Source: Candidatus Sodaliphilus limicaballi
GTDB lineage: Bacteria > Bacteroidota > Bacteroidia > Bacteroidales > Muribaculaceae
Assembly: GCA_018065815.1 (NCBI GenBank)
Contig: JAGHSP010000185.1
Location: 1 to 25,199, forward strand
Reading direction: 5' to 3'
Length of the DNA stretch: 25,199 nt
The notes below the pieces were generated by a model. The model ran no database searches. It was not told the DNA's origin and saw nothing but the letters and a program-made list of their open reading frames with translations. A program made the position numbers and the translations under genes. Positions 7,468 to 16,473 of the stretch are shown piece by piece (the stretch's first letter is position 1; every line of letters starts with the position of its first letter).

Positions 7468-8196
7468 TTACTTGTTGGCGCGGCTCAATAGACGCAGGAT
7501 GTAGAGGAACAGGTTGATAAAGTCGAGATAGAGTTCCAGGGCGCCTATTGTTGACACTTTGCCTGCCATACTGGGATCGGTCATCGATGCCATGCGTTTG
7601 ATCTTCTGGGTGTCCCATGCTGTGAGGCCAATGAAGATGATCACGCCGGCAATCGAGATGATGAGGTCCAAGACGCCGTTGCCCCAGAAGATGTTAACGA
7701 CCGAAGCAATGATTACGCCTATGAGTGCCATGACGAGGAACGACCCCAGCTTGGAAAGATCCTGGCGGGTAACATAGCCGTAGAGCGACATGGCGCCGAA
7801 GGTGACTGACGTGGTGACAAATGCCAAGCCGATGTTGCCTATCTCATATGCGAAAAATATCACGCTGAGGGTGAATCCGTTGACGAGAGCATAGAGGAAG
7901 AATAGCGATGTGGCCACAAGGGTGCTTATCTTGTTGATAGCAGCCGAGATTGCCAGTACCAAGCCCACCTCGACAATCATCAGTCCGTAGAACAGGAATG
8001 GACTGCTCAAGATGAACTCTGACACGGCGGGAGTGATGGCTACTCCAAAACTTGTGATGGCTGTGATGATGAGGCCCAGGAACATTTTCCCGTAAACTTG
8101 ACGCATAACCTTTGCTACGTAAGATTGCAGCGACTGCACACCATGCGATGCCTCTGCATAGGTGCCTGGGTAAGTGTTAGAATAGTTGTTGTTCAT
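7468..8196 (-). CDS. Bax inhibitor-1 / YccA family membrane protein
   Basis: A 242-aa integral inner-membrane protein. After a polar N-terminus of about 30 residues (NNNYSNTYPGTYAEASHG) come seven hydrophobic segments up to the C-terminus. The family-typical VYGKMFLGLIITA first helix and the last part LTAWDTQKIKRMASM, then ALELYLDFINLFLYILRLL, are both present. BI-1 family proteins in bacteria (YccA, BsYetJ) are linked to pH-sensitive calcium leak and, for YccA, to modulation of the FtsH protease. Which applies here is unknown. Length and motifs are complete. A consensus promoter lies 23 nt upstream of the start, and the downstream secreted-protein gene follows after 26 bp, suggesting a two-gene operon. 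Confidence 0.95.
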   Translation of the reverse strand: MNNNYSNTYPGTYAEASHGVQSLQSYVAKVMRQVYGKMFLGLIITAITSFGVAITPAVSEFILSSPFLFYGLMIVEVGLVLAISAAINKISTLVATSLFFLYALVNGFTLSVIFFAYEIGNIGLAFVTTSVTFGAMSLYGYVTRQDLSKLGSFLVMALIGVIIASVVNIFWGNGVLDLIISIAGVIIFIGLTAWDTQKIKRMASMTDPSMAGKVSTIGALELYLDFINLFLYILRLLSRANK

Positions 8197-8218
8197 ATCA
8201 AATTTATTTTTACAGTTG

Positions 8219-8249
8219 CAAAATTAATGTATATCTCTCATGTGACAAA
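8219..8249 (-). promoter_or_regulatory. Promoter of the BI-1 / secreted protein operon
   Basis: On the - strand, TTTG (8246-8249), a 19-nt spacer and TAATTTTG (8219-8226) followed by C. This is a full consensus match, giving a very short leader of about 15 nt. Confidence 0.75.
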
Positions 8250-8313
8250 AATATATCAGCATTTTTCGTGCCAAATAAATCGCAATAATTATCGTTCAAT
8301 GCTGAAAAATTGT

Positions 8314-8321
8314 TAACTTTG
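8314..8321 (+). promoter_or_regulatory. Probable -7 box of the DUF3667 gene
   Basis: TAACTTTG, followed by C, matches TAnnTTTG and lies 34 nt before the start codon. The -33 position holds no TTTG, so the promoter may be weak or activated. Confidence 0.5.
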
Positions 8322-8355
8322 CGACAACGTAGTTACTTCACGCTTTCAAGAACGT

Positions 8356-9198
8356 ATGAAAATAGAAGAAATAAAGAAACTTGCTCTTGATAAATACCGA
8401 CAATTCAAGACCTGGCAGCAAGAGCCTGTGCAGTTTCATGTAGATGACATGAATGAAAGCACGTGCCTGTGCTGCGGCACTGAATACCGCGGGCACTATT
8501 GCCCTGCCTGCGGGCAGACGGGCAAGATCAAGCGCATCTCGTGGAAGTCGGTCATGACCGGCGCTGCCGACGTGTGGGGACTGGGGTCGCGCAGCATGCC
8601 GCGCAATGTGTGGCACTTGATTTTTCGCCCCGGATACCTCATTGCCGACTATCTGGGCGGGCGAAGGCAGGTTTACTTCCCGCCGTTCAAGATGCTCTTC
8701 CTCATGGTCACGCTGGTGGCGTTGCTCAAGCACTACGCAGGATTTGAAGAGAACTTTGACGATGCCGCAGCCGCAGCGCGCGGGGTGAATCTGACGGTCA
8801 TTGAGATTATTAAGTTTGTCATGGAGCACCGCATACTGGCTACGCTGTCGGTGATTATGCTCATGGCATTGATCGTGAGGCTGTTTTTCGGTGCCGACAG
8901 GCGCACGCAAAACACCAACCTGTGTGAGTGCATCTATACCCAGGTGTGGATAATGAACCAGATGCTCATCATCTCGGTGTTGTTTAACCTGCTGAAAATA
9001 GTTACCGGGGCTTATATCGAGAACCTCGAATGCGTTGTCTTGCTGGGCATGATGTGTGCCACTTACAAGCAGCTTTTCGGGCTAGGGTGGTGGTCCACGT
9101 TGTGGCGCACGGTAGTGATGTTGTTGCTCACGCTGGTTGTGTACGTTGTGGTTATCCTGCTTTTCGTTTTGATCATCGAATTTTCTAGGCACATATAA
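8356..9198 (+). CDS. DUF3667 family zinc-ribbon membrane protein
   Basis: A 280-aa protein of unknown function. A basic, helical N-terminus (1-25) leads to a four-cysteine zinc ribbon: C37/C40 (CLCCG) and C49/C52 (YCPACGQ). The conserved DUF3667 segment follows, about 58-110 (ISWKSV, then LIFRPGYLIADYLGGRRQVY and FPPFKMLFLMVTLVALL). Further hydrophobic segments near 145-165, 190-210, 220-235 and 245-275 suggest four or five membrane spans. The family is common in Bacteroidetes and is named only for sequence. The C-terminus ends abruptly (IIEFSRHI) right where remnants of a second copy begin in the +1 frame, so the last residues may be altered. Transcribed alone on the + strand. Confidence 0.9.
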   Translation: MKIEEIKKLALDKYRQFKTWQQEPVQFHVDDMNESTCLCCGTEYRGHYCPACGQTGKIKRISWKSVMTGAADVWGLGSRSMPRNVWHLIFRPGYLIADYLGGRRQVYFPPFKMLFLMVTLVALLKHYAGFEENFDDAAAAARGVNLTVIEIIKFVMEHRILATLSVIMLMALIVRLFFGADRRTQNTNLCECIYTQVWIMNQMLIISVLFNLLKIVTGAYIENLECVVLLGMMCATYKQLFGLGWWSTLWRTVVMLLLTLVVYVVVILLFVLIIEFSRHI

Positions 9199-9331
9199 AC
9201 TGGATAAAAATAAATGGCAACGCTTCACCCGGTGGCAGCAACAGTCGCCGGAATATACAATGACCAACGCTGCTGTCGAATGTCTCAACTGCGGCACGTC
9301 CTATCGCGGTAACTATTGTCCCAGTCGTTAA
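9193..9331 (+). pseudogene. Truncated remnant of a second DUF3667 gene
   Basis: In the +1 frame relative to the preceding gene, the sequence reads YKLDKNKWQRFTRWQQQSPE, then (V)ECLNCGTSYRGNYCPSR and a stop at 9329-9331. This aligns with residues 9-50 of the intact gene just upstream (LALDKYRQFKTWQQEP and CLCCGTEYRGHYCPACGQ), including three of the four zinc-binding cysteines. There is no start codon, and everything after the second half-ribbon is missing. The DNA differs clearly from the intact copy, so this is an old tandem paralogue that decayed rather than a fresh duplication. Confidence 0.75.
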
Positions 9332-9377
9332 TGTTCTATTACGGCATGTAATAGCGTGAAGTATATAGGCCAAAATT

Positions 9378-9455
9378 CCCTCTGCCGAAAATGAGGGTTT
9401 CCCGTAATGATAACCCCGCACATTCTGTGAGCTTTTACGCCTAGAATGTGCGGGG
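9378..9455 (-). terminator. Two hairpins ending the peptidase cluster
   Basis: A perfect 13-bp inverted repeat (arms 9414-9426 and 9443-9455, CCCCGCACATTCT) lies 28 nt past the last peptidase stop on the - strand. It is followed by a second stem CCCTC/GAGGG (9378-9382 and 9393-9397) leading into AATTTT on that strand. They separate the cluster from the convergent DUF3667 genes and could act in both directions. Confidence 0.75.
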
Positions 9456-9482
9456 TATTTAACATGCAAAGGTTGGATTTCT

Positions 9483-12400
9483 CTATTTCTTGATGGGTGA
9501 GTTCTGGCGGTTGATGACGATGATGTCGGCGGTGTTGGTTGCGCCGGTGGTGCCTTCGTTCTCGAATGTTCCGCTCACGCGGTATAGTCCTCCGGGCACA
9601 CGTCGGCCGTAGTTGTCCCGGAGGTCCCATGTGACGGGGAATGAGGTTGCCGCAGTGCTCCACACGAGGTGTCCCATGGCGTCGTTGACCTTGATGCTGA
9701 CAGGCGCGAGGGGATCCTGCGAGGCGTTGATAGTGGCCTGTGTGGTTGCCGGTTGCTGGGCAACGGTGAGCTTGACTGTCTCTCTCTTGCCCACATTGAA
9801 TGAAATGGTGCGTGAGGTTGCATTTCCAGCTGCGTCGTGAATCGTGAGCGAGAGTGAATGTGACCCTGTGGTGAGCCCGATGAGCGGGAATGCGACGTCA
9901 AGGCTCTGGCCCTGCTGGGTCACTCGTGCGTTGTTGCCCACGGTGTAGAACGACTTCTTGCCGCCGTCGAGCACGAGACGCATGTTGCTACCCATGGATC
10001 CCGACTGGTTGTTGATGGCGAGGTTATCGGTAGCGTGAACATAGAGGGTAGAATTGGGGGCAACGGTGGTGCTGGCTCCGAATGTTTCCTCATCGTTGAG
10101 ATACATGCTAGCGATGACGGGAGGCTCGTTGTCGTCGGTCTCGGGCTGGGTAAATTGCTTGATGGTGAGGTTTGAGAAAGAGCCGTTCACCATGAAGTCG
10201 GTGTTGTCCTTGTGGGCAAAGACAGTGATGCTGCCCAGCTGGTTCACGGCGCGGCAATAGCGTGGCATCACGGCGGTGCCGTGGAAGATGCCATTCTCTA
10301 CGCGTCCTGTCACCTGGGTGAGTATGTCGCGCGGGTAGTACATGTCAACGATGTAGTTTGTCATCGTCTGGTTGGCAGTGCGGAAGAACCTGGAGAGGTC
10401 ATAGATGGTGAGAGTGGCGTCGCCGTTGAAGTCGGTGTCGATGGCGCTACGGTCGGGGGTGAGCACTTGCGCTGTGACATTGATGTGTTGCAGCGGTTGT
10501 GTTGATGCCGCGGCATCGGGGGCGGTGACGTCGGTGCCGTTGATGCTGGTGATCTGGAACAGCGGCACGGGATAGGTGATGCGCATGGCGGGGTCGCCCA
10601 GGAGCACGTACTTGTGGTGGTTGGTGGTGTTGCCACCGAGCGAGAGCTTGGCCAGCTTGTTGATTTCGCCCAGGGTGTGGAAGGTGCCCGACTTGTTCCA
10701 GTCGAACATGGTCTTGATCCATGCGCGGTTGAGGTTGTCGTTGCCGGTGGCGAGTACCTGACGTGTGGAAGTGAGCAGCGCAATGGCACCGCCTTGTGGC
10801 CTGTGGAACATCTGCTCGGCAATGCCACGCTGGTCGCTGTCGAAGCAAGCGACGTCACAGCATGCAGTGGTGAAGATGGGCAGGTGGTCATAGTTTTTAG
10901 ACATGACATCGTCGATGGTCCACATGCGGCTGTTAGTGAACGCCTTGGGTCCTGCATGGCCTACATAGGTTGCAAAGAACTGTCCGCGTTGCATCGCTTC
11001 GTTGAAGTGCCTGTTGGCCTCGGCGGCAGTGCGAGAGTGCTCGCTCAATATTTCTTCGCCCACGGCTTTGGGATACATGTTGACGTAAGCTTTGTCGAAG
11101 GCGAATGACGAGTTGATGTCTTCCTCAACGATGCGTGTGAGCATTTCGGCCTGTGACTGGTGCAGGTCGGGATTGCTCTCTCCGTCCTTGTATTCGGCCG
11201 AGAAGAACAAGTTGTTGCGCCAGGGTCCGTAGTCGGGTGCAGTGACATACTTGACGAGTTTGTCGACGTCGCTTGCAGCCTCTTGCGCGTTGGCCGAGGG
11301 GATGCGTCCGATGCCTATGCTGAGTCGGCTCGAAGAGAGCGTGCCTCCGGAGTTGTCTTCAAGGAAGCCGAAGAAGTCGTCGGTGGTGTAAGAAGAGCTC
11401 TCGTTGTTGCTGTTGTCGGTCTGGTAAGTGATGATGCGGTTCTTCTTGTTAGTAGCTAGCCCGCGGTTGTCATAGGAACCTTCACCCAAGAGCAGGAGAT
11501 ACTTGAACTTGTCGCTGTCGCGGTCATACAGCATCTTGCACAGGAGCCGGTAGGCCATGGCATCGGGTGTGCCGCTGGAAAATTCGTTGAAAATATCTTC
11601 CTGATCGACGGCAACAACCTCGAGTCCGTCGGTGAGTGCGTGCATCTGTACTATGCGCTGTGCCTGCTCCATGAACTCGCTGTTGGTGATGATGAGCATG
11701 TGGGGCACGTTCATGCCGTGGAGGTTCTGGTTGTCGATGGGCTCAAATGCGGCAATTTTCTTGAGCTGTGCTACGGGGGTGAAGGCGACGCATTGCGTGA
11801 GCATCGTGTCGCTTGCCACGAAGATGTGTCCATACTCGGTCTCGAACAGCGGCAGCTCGATAGGTTTAGCCGGGTTGCTTACGTCCCACACCCGTGTTGA
11901 AGGCTCTGACTTTTCCAGTGCCATGATGTCGCCGGTCTCAAACTCGCTGAAAACCATGCGCAACTGGTTGTCGGTGCTGTATTCCATTGAGTTGGCGTGA
12001 GTGTAGGTGAAGATGTAGTTGTCGAGTCTAGCGTGCGACATCACACCTGCGCTAACGTCAAACGAAAGGTTGAGCGTGCCTTGCGTGATGGGGGTGTCGG
12101 TGATGATGGTGGTGGCTGTATTACATTCGCCGTAGTAGTTGGCCGCGTTGGCGCTGACGTCGGATTTGGAGAGCGTCAGAGGCATTGTGGTGCCGTTGGC
12201 CGCCAGCGTTGCTTTAAGGTTTGTCTTGCCGCTGATGAGCTTGGCACCGGCATTGATGCGTGCCCTCACCACGTAGCCCTTGTTTCCTGGCATGCTGACG
12301 TCAAACTTGCCTCCGGTGGTGATGTTCTCGCCCATGAGAGCCTTTCCTGTCATGCCGAAGGAGTACTGGTCGATCTCATGGTAGGTGTAGTCAAAGCTCG

Positions 12401-12911
12401 TGGTGTGCACGTGGTTGACCGGGAGCATCACGGGCTCGCTTCTCGTCACTGACGCCGAGGGCTTGTCGTCGGCATCGGTGAGGAAGTAATAACCCATAGT
12501 GGAGTAGGCGTTGATGCTGCGAGTGAACGACTCGGAGCTCACGTTATAATAGACATTTACAGGTCCGCAGGCATAGAAGCACATCTTTCCGTCCATGCGT
12601 GCCACGGGCACCGGCGTGAGGTCGTCGGTGAAAGTGTTGTCAAGAAGTTCCTTGATCATGTGTCCGCCCTGGCCGAATAGTTTCACTCGGCTGGCATCGG
12701 CAAAGCCCATCTCGTGCAGTTCCTGCTCGGTGAGTTCGTAGATTCCGTCTTCGGGAATGGCGATTTTGACCCACCGTCCTGTTGCTAGTTGTGACTGCGT
12801 TGTATATTTAGATGCAGAAAGAGCGTGGGCAGTGGTAGGTAGGGATAAGTATGCGATAGCTATGGCACATGTGGCAATGAAGTGCCTTGCGGTTTTGATA
12901 TTCATAAGCAA
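9483..12911 (-). CDS. PorU-like C25 cysteine peptidase (copy 4 in transcription order)
   Basis: 1142 aa, close to the length of the T9SS sortase PorU. A signal peptide (1 to about 30, ending AHA) precedes a PorU-type N-terminal domain (LATGRWVKI at 42-50, DGIYELT at 55-61). The C25 caspase-like domain spans about 395-780. It contains the NEFSSGTPDAMAYRL motif at 442-456, EGSYDNR at 477-483, the catalytic His652 in YVGHAG, Cys685 in TTACCDV, and GDPAMRI at 772-778. The His-Cys spacing of 33 equals that of gingipain RgpB. Beta-rich domains follow, then an Ig-like/FlgD-like tail (about 1090-1140). A change is seen beside the active site: ARYD of the other copies is ACFD here, adding a Cys. A start at the third codon (12905) is equally possible. 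It lies 82 bp downstream of copy 3, behind a strong terminator. Substrate unknown. Confidence 0.92.
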   Translation of the reverse strand: MLMNIKTARHFIATCAIAIAYLSLPTTAHALSASKYTTQSQLATGRWVKIAIPEDGIYELTEQELHEMGFADASRVKLFGQGGHMIKELLDNTFTDDLTPVPVARMDGKMCFYACGPVNVYYNVSSESFTRSINAYSTMGYYFLTDADDKPSASVTRSEPVMLPVNHVHTTSFDYTYHEIDQYSFGMTGKALMGENITTGGKFDVSMPGNKGYVVRARINAGAKLISGKTNLKATLAANGTTMPLTLSKSDVSANAANYYGECNTATTIITDTPITQGTLNLSFDVSAGVMSHARLDNYIFTYTHANSMEYSTDNQLRMVFSEFETGDIMALEKSEPSTRVWDVSNPAKPIELPLFETEYGHIFVASDTMLTQCVAFTPVAQLKKIAAFEPIDNQNLHGMNVPHMLIITNSEFMEQAQRIVQMHALTDGLEVVAVDQEDIFNEFSSGTPDAMAYRLLCKMLYDRDSDKFKYLLLLGEGSYDNRGLATNKKNRIITYQTDNSNNESSSYTTDDFFGFLEDNSGGTLSSSRLSIGIGRIPSANAQEAASDVDKLVKYVTAPDYGPWRNNLFFSAEYKDGESNPDLHQSQAEMLTRIVEEDINSSFAFDKAYVNMYPKAVGEEILSEHSRTAAEANRHFNEAMQRGQFFATYVGHAGPKAFTNSRMWTIDDVMSKNYDHLPIFTTACCDVACFDSDQRGIAEQMFHRPQGGAIALLTSTRQVLATGNDNLNRAWIKTMFDWNKSGTFHTLGEINKLAKLSLGGNTTNHHKYVLLGDPAMRITYPVPLFQITSINGTDVTAPDAAASTQPLQHINVTAQVLTPDRSAIDTDFNGDATLTIYDLSRFFRTANQTMTNYIVDMYYPRDILTQVTGRVENGIFHGTAVMPRYCRAVNQLGSITVFAHKDNTDFMVNGSFSNLTIKQFTQPETDDNEPPVIASMYLNDEETFGASTTVAPNSTLYVHATDNLAINNQSGSMGSNMRLVLDGGKKSFYTVGNNARVTQQGQSLDVAFPLIGLTTGSHSLSLTIHDAAGNATSRTISFNVGKRETVKLTVAQQPATTQATINASQDPLAPVSIKVNDAMGHLVWSTAATSFPVTWDLRDNYGRRVPGGLYRVSGTFENEGTTGATNTADIIVINRQNSPIKK

Positions 12912-12935
12912 AGTATAGATGTGCTGATTTTTTTT

Positions 12936-12985
12936 TTAAAAAATAGGGGGGTGTGTCATAATGCGTTTTGCATCATGACACACCC
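12936..12985 (-). terminator. Strong intrinsic terminator between peptidase copies 3 and 4
   Basis: On the - strand an 11-bp perfect stem (GGGTGTGTCAT / ATGACACACCC, + coordinates 12975-12985 and 12949-12959) continues through a G-U pair into ATGC/GCAT around a 5-nt AAAAC loop. This gives about 16 bp in all, followed by CCC and TATTTTTT. It begins 8 nt after the copy 3 stop. It also lies in the leader of copy 4, next to T10 (12928-12937) and G6 (12946-12951) runs. Confidence 0.85.
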
Positions 12986-12993
12986 TCATGGAT

Positions 12994-15900
12994 TTACTTG
13001 ACGGGGTCAAGGACAATTACCGTAGTCACATTGGTTCCACCTGCAGCCGAGGGAGAGGTGAAGTTGCCAAAGATGTTGTAAACACCTCCCTTGACGCGGT
13101 TGCCCTTCATGTCGTTGAGGTTCCATGTGGCAGGGAATGTGGATGTCGAAGCCGTCCACACGAGGTGTCCCAGAGCATCGGTGACTTTGAGCTCGACTGT
13201 GGCGTTGGCCACGGGAGTGTCGGCATTGATGGTGGCCTGTGTGGTTGCAGGCAGTTCCTCTACGCTCAAATTGAAGTCCTCGGGGTTGCCCACGATGAAC
13301 GAGATGGTGCGAGACGCAGCATTGCCTGCCACGTCGTGCACGGTGTAGGTGAGCGAGTGCTCGCCCTGACCGAGGCTGCTCAACGGGAATGCGATGTTGA
13401 GTGACTGGCCGCCGTCGCTCACTGTGGCATAATTGGTCACTTGGTAATAGGAAGTCTTGCCGCCATCGAGCACGAGACGCATGTTGCTGCCCATAGAGGC
13501 AGACTGGTTGTTGAACGCGACGTCGTCGGTGGCCTCGATGTAGAGGGTAGAGTTGGCAGGAACAATAGCTCCGTTGGCAAACGACTCTTTGTCGTTGAGA
13601 TACATGTCGTTGATTGCGGGCGCTGTCTCATCGACGCTAGCGCCGGCGGTGTATTGTGTGATGAGCAGTTTGTCAAACTGGCCGTTGACCATCTTGTCGG
13701 TTCCGTCCTTGTGGGCAAAAACCGAGATCATGCCAGTCTCACCCACGGCACGACAGTAACGCGGCAGTACGGCTTTGCCGGTGAACTCGCCGTTGACAAC
13801 ACGTCCTTGCACCTGTGCGAGGATATCGCGCGGGTAGTAAATCTGTTTGTTCTTGCTAGTTGTTTTATAGAGGACGCGTCGGTCGTAGATGGTGAGCGTG
13901 GCGTCGCCGTTGAACGATGTGTCGAGGTTGTCGGTATCTTGGATGAGGACTTGAGCCTTGACGGAGACTTCCTGGAGCGGAGCCGCGCTGATGTTGCTGT
14001 CGGCCACGGGAGTGCCGTTAACCTCTGTGATCTTGAACAGAGGCACGGGGTAGGCGAGCTGCATGGCGGGATCGCCCAGCAGCGCATATTTGTTCTTGTT
14101 GGGCTGTCGTGACGAACCGAACGACTGCTTTGCCTTCATGTAGGCCATGCCGATGGTGGGTATTTCGCCGGTTTTGTTCCATGCGTAGAAATTGCGCACC
14201 CATGAAGAGTTGAGCAGCTCGTTGCTGCTGGCATAAACCTCGCGTGTGGAAGTGAGCAGGGCGATAGCACCGCCGTTGGGGTTGTGGAACATGTGCTCGC
14301 AAATGCCACGGTGGTTGCTGTCGTAGCGTGCCACGTCGCAGCAAGCGGTCATGAAGATGGGCAGGTGCGGGAATGTTGCCGAAGTGGCGTCGGAGACGGT
14401 CCACAGTCCGCTCTTGGTGAGTTTGCGCGATCCTGCATGACCCACATAGGTTCCGTAGTACTGTCCGCGTTGCAGCAAGTTGAGGAAGTGCCTGTGAGCC
14501 TCTACCGATGTGCGTTGGTCTTCTTTCTCAAGTACAGTCTCGTTGACAGCGCGTGGGAAGAAGTCGATATATGCCTTGTTGATGATGAGGTCAGATTTGA
14601 GTTCGCCGGTGATGAGGTTGGCGTTAGCTTCGGCCTGTGTGATGTGCAGGTCATCTTCGGTGGTGCCCAGAGAGCTCTCGGCGGCAAAGAAGGCGTTGTT
14701 GCGCCAGGGACCGTAGTCGGGTGCCATGACATACTTGACGAGTTTGTCGATATCGCTAGCCGCCTCGGTTTCGCTGGCCGACGGAATGCGTCCCACACCC
14801 AGTCGCAGGATGCAGGTGTTGACGTCGCGTCCGCTGTTGTCGTCGAGGAATCCGAAGAAGTCGTCGCAGGTGTAAGAGTAGTCCTCGTGGTTGCTCACGT
14901 CGGTCTGATATGTGATGATGCGGTTTTTCTTCACTGTGGTGAGCGCACGGTTGTCGTAAGAGCCTTCGCCCAGCATGAGCAGGTACTTGAACTTGGTCTT
15001 GTTGCGGTCATAGAACATCTTGCACATGAGCCTGATGGCCATAGCGTCGGGCGTGCCGCTAGAGAACTCGTTGAATATCTTTTCCTGGTCGATAACCACT
15101 GCATCCACATCGCCCAGCTGGTTGTGCATGTCGATGATGCGCTGTGCCTGGTTCATGAACACCTTGTTGGTGACAATGATCATGCCCGGAGTCTCCATGC
15201 CGTGGATGTTCTGGTTCTCAACTTCTTCAAATCCTGAAATCTTGTTGAGAGGTTTCTCGGGGTCGAATGCGACAAATGCCGTTGCGCTGGTGGTGGGCTG
15301 TGTCGCAAAAGCCATGATGGTGTCGTTGACTGCTGTGAGCTGGTAGTTGACGGGATGGTTGGGGTCGTCGATGTTCCACACCACGGTCGATGCTGCCGCG
15401 CTAGGAAGCACAACGGCATCGCCCTCGGCAACAGAAGCGAGGTTGATGGTCATCTGGTTGTGCTCACTCGGGTCGATAATGTTGTATCGCTGGTAGCTGA
15501 TGATGAAATTGTCGAGGTGTCCTTGCAGCATTGATGCGCCGCTGCCACCTGTCACGTTAGAGAACGAGAGGTTCACCTTGCCGGTTGCGGGCAGCGACGG
15601 AGTGGTGATGTTGCATGCCGGTGCACAGGCGTTGTAGTAGTTGAACGATTTGTCGGGCAGTACGATCAACGCGTCAGTGTCGGAGTAGGGCAGCTTGATG
15701 ATGCCGCCGGTTGTGGTGAGCGTGGCATTGAGCCTCATGTTGTTGCCCATTGTCTTGCCGCCAGCCGCGATGCACACATTGATGTCATTGCTAGCCACTT
15801 GCGTGAGGTTGAAGTCAAAACTTGTGGTGCCCGTGATGGGTTCGCCCAGCAAAGACTTACCGCTCTGTCCCATTGAAATGAGTTCTTTCTCATGCAGGAA

Positions 15901-16407
15901 GTAGCTGTAGCAAGTGAAGATGGGTGTTGTGCACTGCTCGGTCACGGTGATTTCCGAAGTGTTGATGTCGAGAGCATCGCCGCCCTCTGTGAGGAAGTAG
16001 TAGCCCTGTGTGGCATAGGCATTGAAGTCGCGGGTGAATCGTTTCTCGCTGGCGAGGAATTTCACGTCGAGCGGCCCCTTGCCGTAGAAGCACAGTTTGC
16101 TGCCTATGACGGCAGAGCTCACTTGTTGCAGGTCGTCGATGGCCGAGCCGTCGAGTAATTCGGAGATCATGTGTCCGCCGTTGCCATATACTCTCACCTT
16201 GCTGGGGTCGTTGAAACCCATGGCTTGCAGTTCCTCGGCAGTGATTTCATACACACCGTCGGCAGGAACAGATATTTTGACCCATCGTCCGCTAGCCAGT
16301 TGAGACTTTGCGGCATATTTAGACGCGGGGAAGGCTGTGGCCGCCAGCGTGCAAGAGCATGCCAGCGTCAGCATGGCGAATCGGATATCAGTAAGTAGCT
16401 TTCTCAT
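12994..16407 (-). CDS. PorU-like C25 cysteine peptidase (copy 3)
   Basis: 1137 aa with the same layout as its neighbours. The signal peptide is about 1-24 (ending ATA-F). The PorU-type N-terminal domain has LASGRWVKI at 37-45 and GVYEIT at 51-56. The C25 domain spans about 395-790, with NEFSSGTPDAMAIRL (446-460), His657 in TYVGHAGS and Cys690 in TACCDVARYD, spacing 33. GGAIALLTSTRE and a GDPAMQL strand follow. The C-terminal half holds Ig-like modules and ends in an ATWNLNDMKGNRVKGGVYNI unit plus a short GGTN tail, like a FlgD/T9SS-type C-terminus. Sequence identity with copies 2 and 4 is obviously higher than with the first gene. It follows copy 2 after 66 bp with no consensus promoter, and ends at the strong terminator. 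Whether it is a sortase or a secreted protease is open. Confidence 0.93.
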   Translation of the reverse strand: MRKLLTDIRFAMLTLACSCTLAATAFPASKYAAKSQLASGRWVKISVPADGVYEITAEELQAMGFNDPSKVRVYGNGGHMISELLDGSAIDDLQQVSSAVIGSKLCFYGKGPLDVKFLASEKRFTRDFNAYATQGYYFLTEGGDALDINTSEITVTEQCTTPIFTCYSYFLHEKELISMGQSGKSLLGEPITGTTSFDFNLTQVASNDINVCIAAGGKTMGNNMRLNATLTTTGGIIKLPYSDTDALIVLPDKSFNYYNACAPACNITTPSLPATGKVNLSFSNVTGGSGASMLQGHLDNFIISYQRYNIIDPSEHNQMTINLASVAEGDAVVLPSAAASTVVWNIDDPNHPVNYQLTAVNDTIMAFATQPTTSATAFVAFDPEKPLNKISGFEEVENQNIHGMETPGMIIVTNKVFMNQAQRIIDMHNQLGDVDAVVIDQEKIFNEFSSGTPDAMAIRLMCKMFYDRNKTKFKYLLMLGEGSYDNRALTTVKKNRIITYQTDVSNHEDYSYTCDDFFGFLDDNSGRDVNTCILRLGVGRIPSASETEAASDIDKLVKYVMAPDYGPWRNNAFFAAESSLGTTEDDLHITQAEANANLITGELKSDLIINKAYIDFFPRAVNETVLEKEDQRTSVEAHRHFLNLLQRGQYYGTYVGHAGSRKLTKSGLWTVSDATSATFPHLPIFMTACCDVARYDSNHRGICEHMFHNPNGGAIALLTSTREVYASSNELLNSSWVRNFYAWNKTGEIPTIGMAYMKAKQSFGSSRQPNKNKYALLGDPAMQLAYPVPLFKITEVNGTPVADSNISAAPLQEVSVKAQVLIQDTDNLDTSFNGDATLTIYDRRVLYKTTSKNKQIYYPRDILAQVQGRVVNGEFTGKAVLPRYCRAVGETGMISVFAHKDGTDKMVNGQFDKLLITQYTAGASVDETAPAINDMYLNDKESFANGAIVPANSTLYIEATDDVAFNNQSASMGSNMRLVLDGGKTSYYQVTNYATVSDGGQSLNIAFPLSSLGQGEHSLTYTVHDVAGNAASRTISFIVGNPEDFNLSVEELPATTQATINADTPVANATVELKVTDALGHLVWTASTSTFPATWNLNDMKGNRVKGGVYNIFGNFTSPSAAGGTNVTTVIVLDPVK

Positions 16408-16473
16408 TGTTATTATGTGTGCGCGTGCGTTCCTTTTATATTTTTAGTTAAAGGAAAGCTTTGTGGTGAGTAA
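16408..16473 (-). other. Spacer between peptidase copies 2 and 3
   Basis: 66 bp. On the - strand TTCCTTT and AAAGGAA form a weak AT-rich stem around 16433-16455. No TAnnTTTG box is present, so copy 3 is most likely read through from copy 2. Confidence 0.45.
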
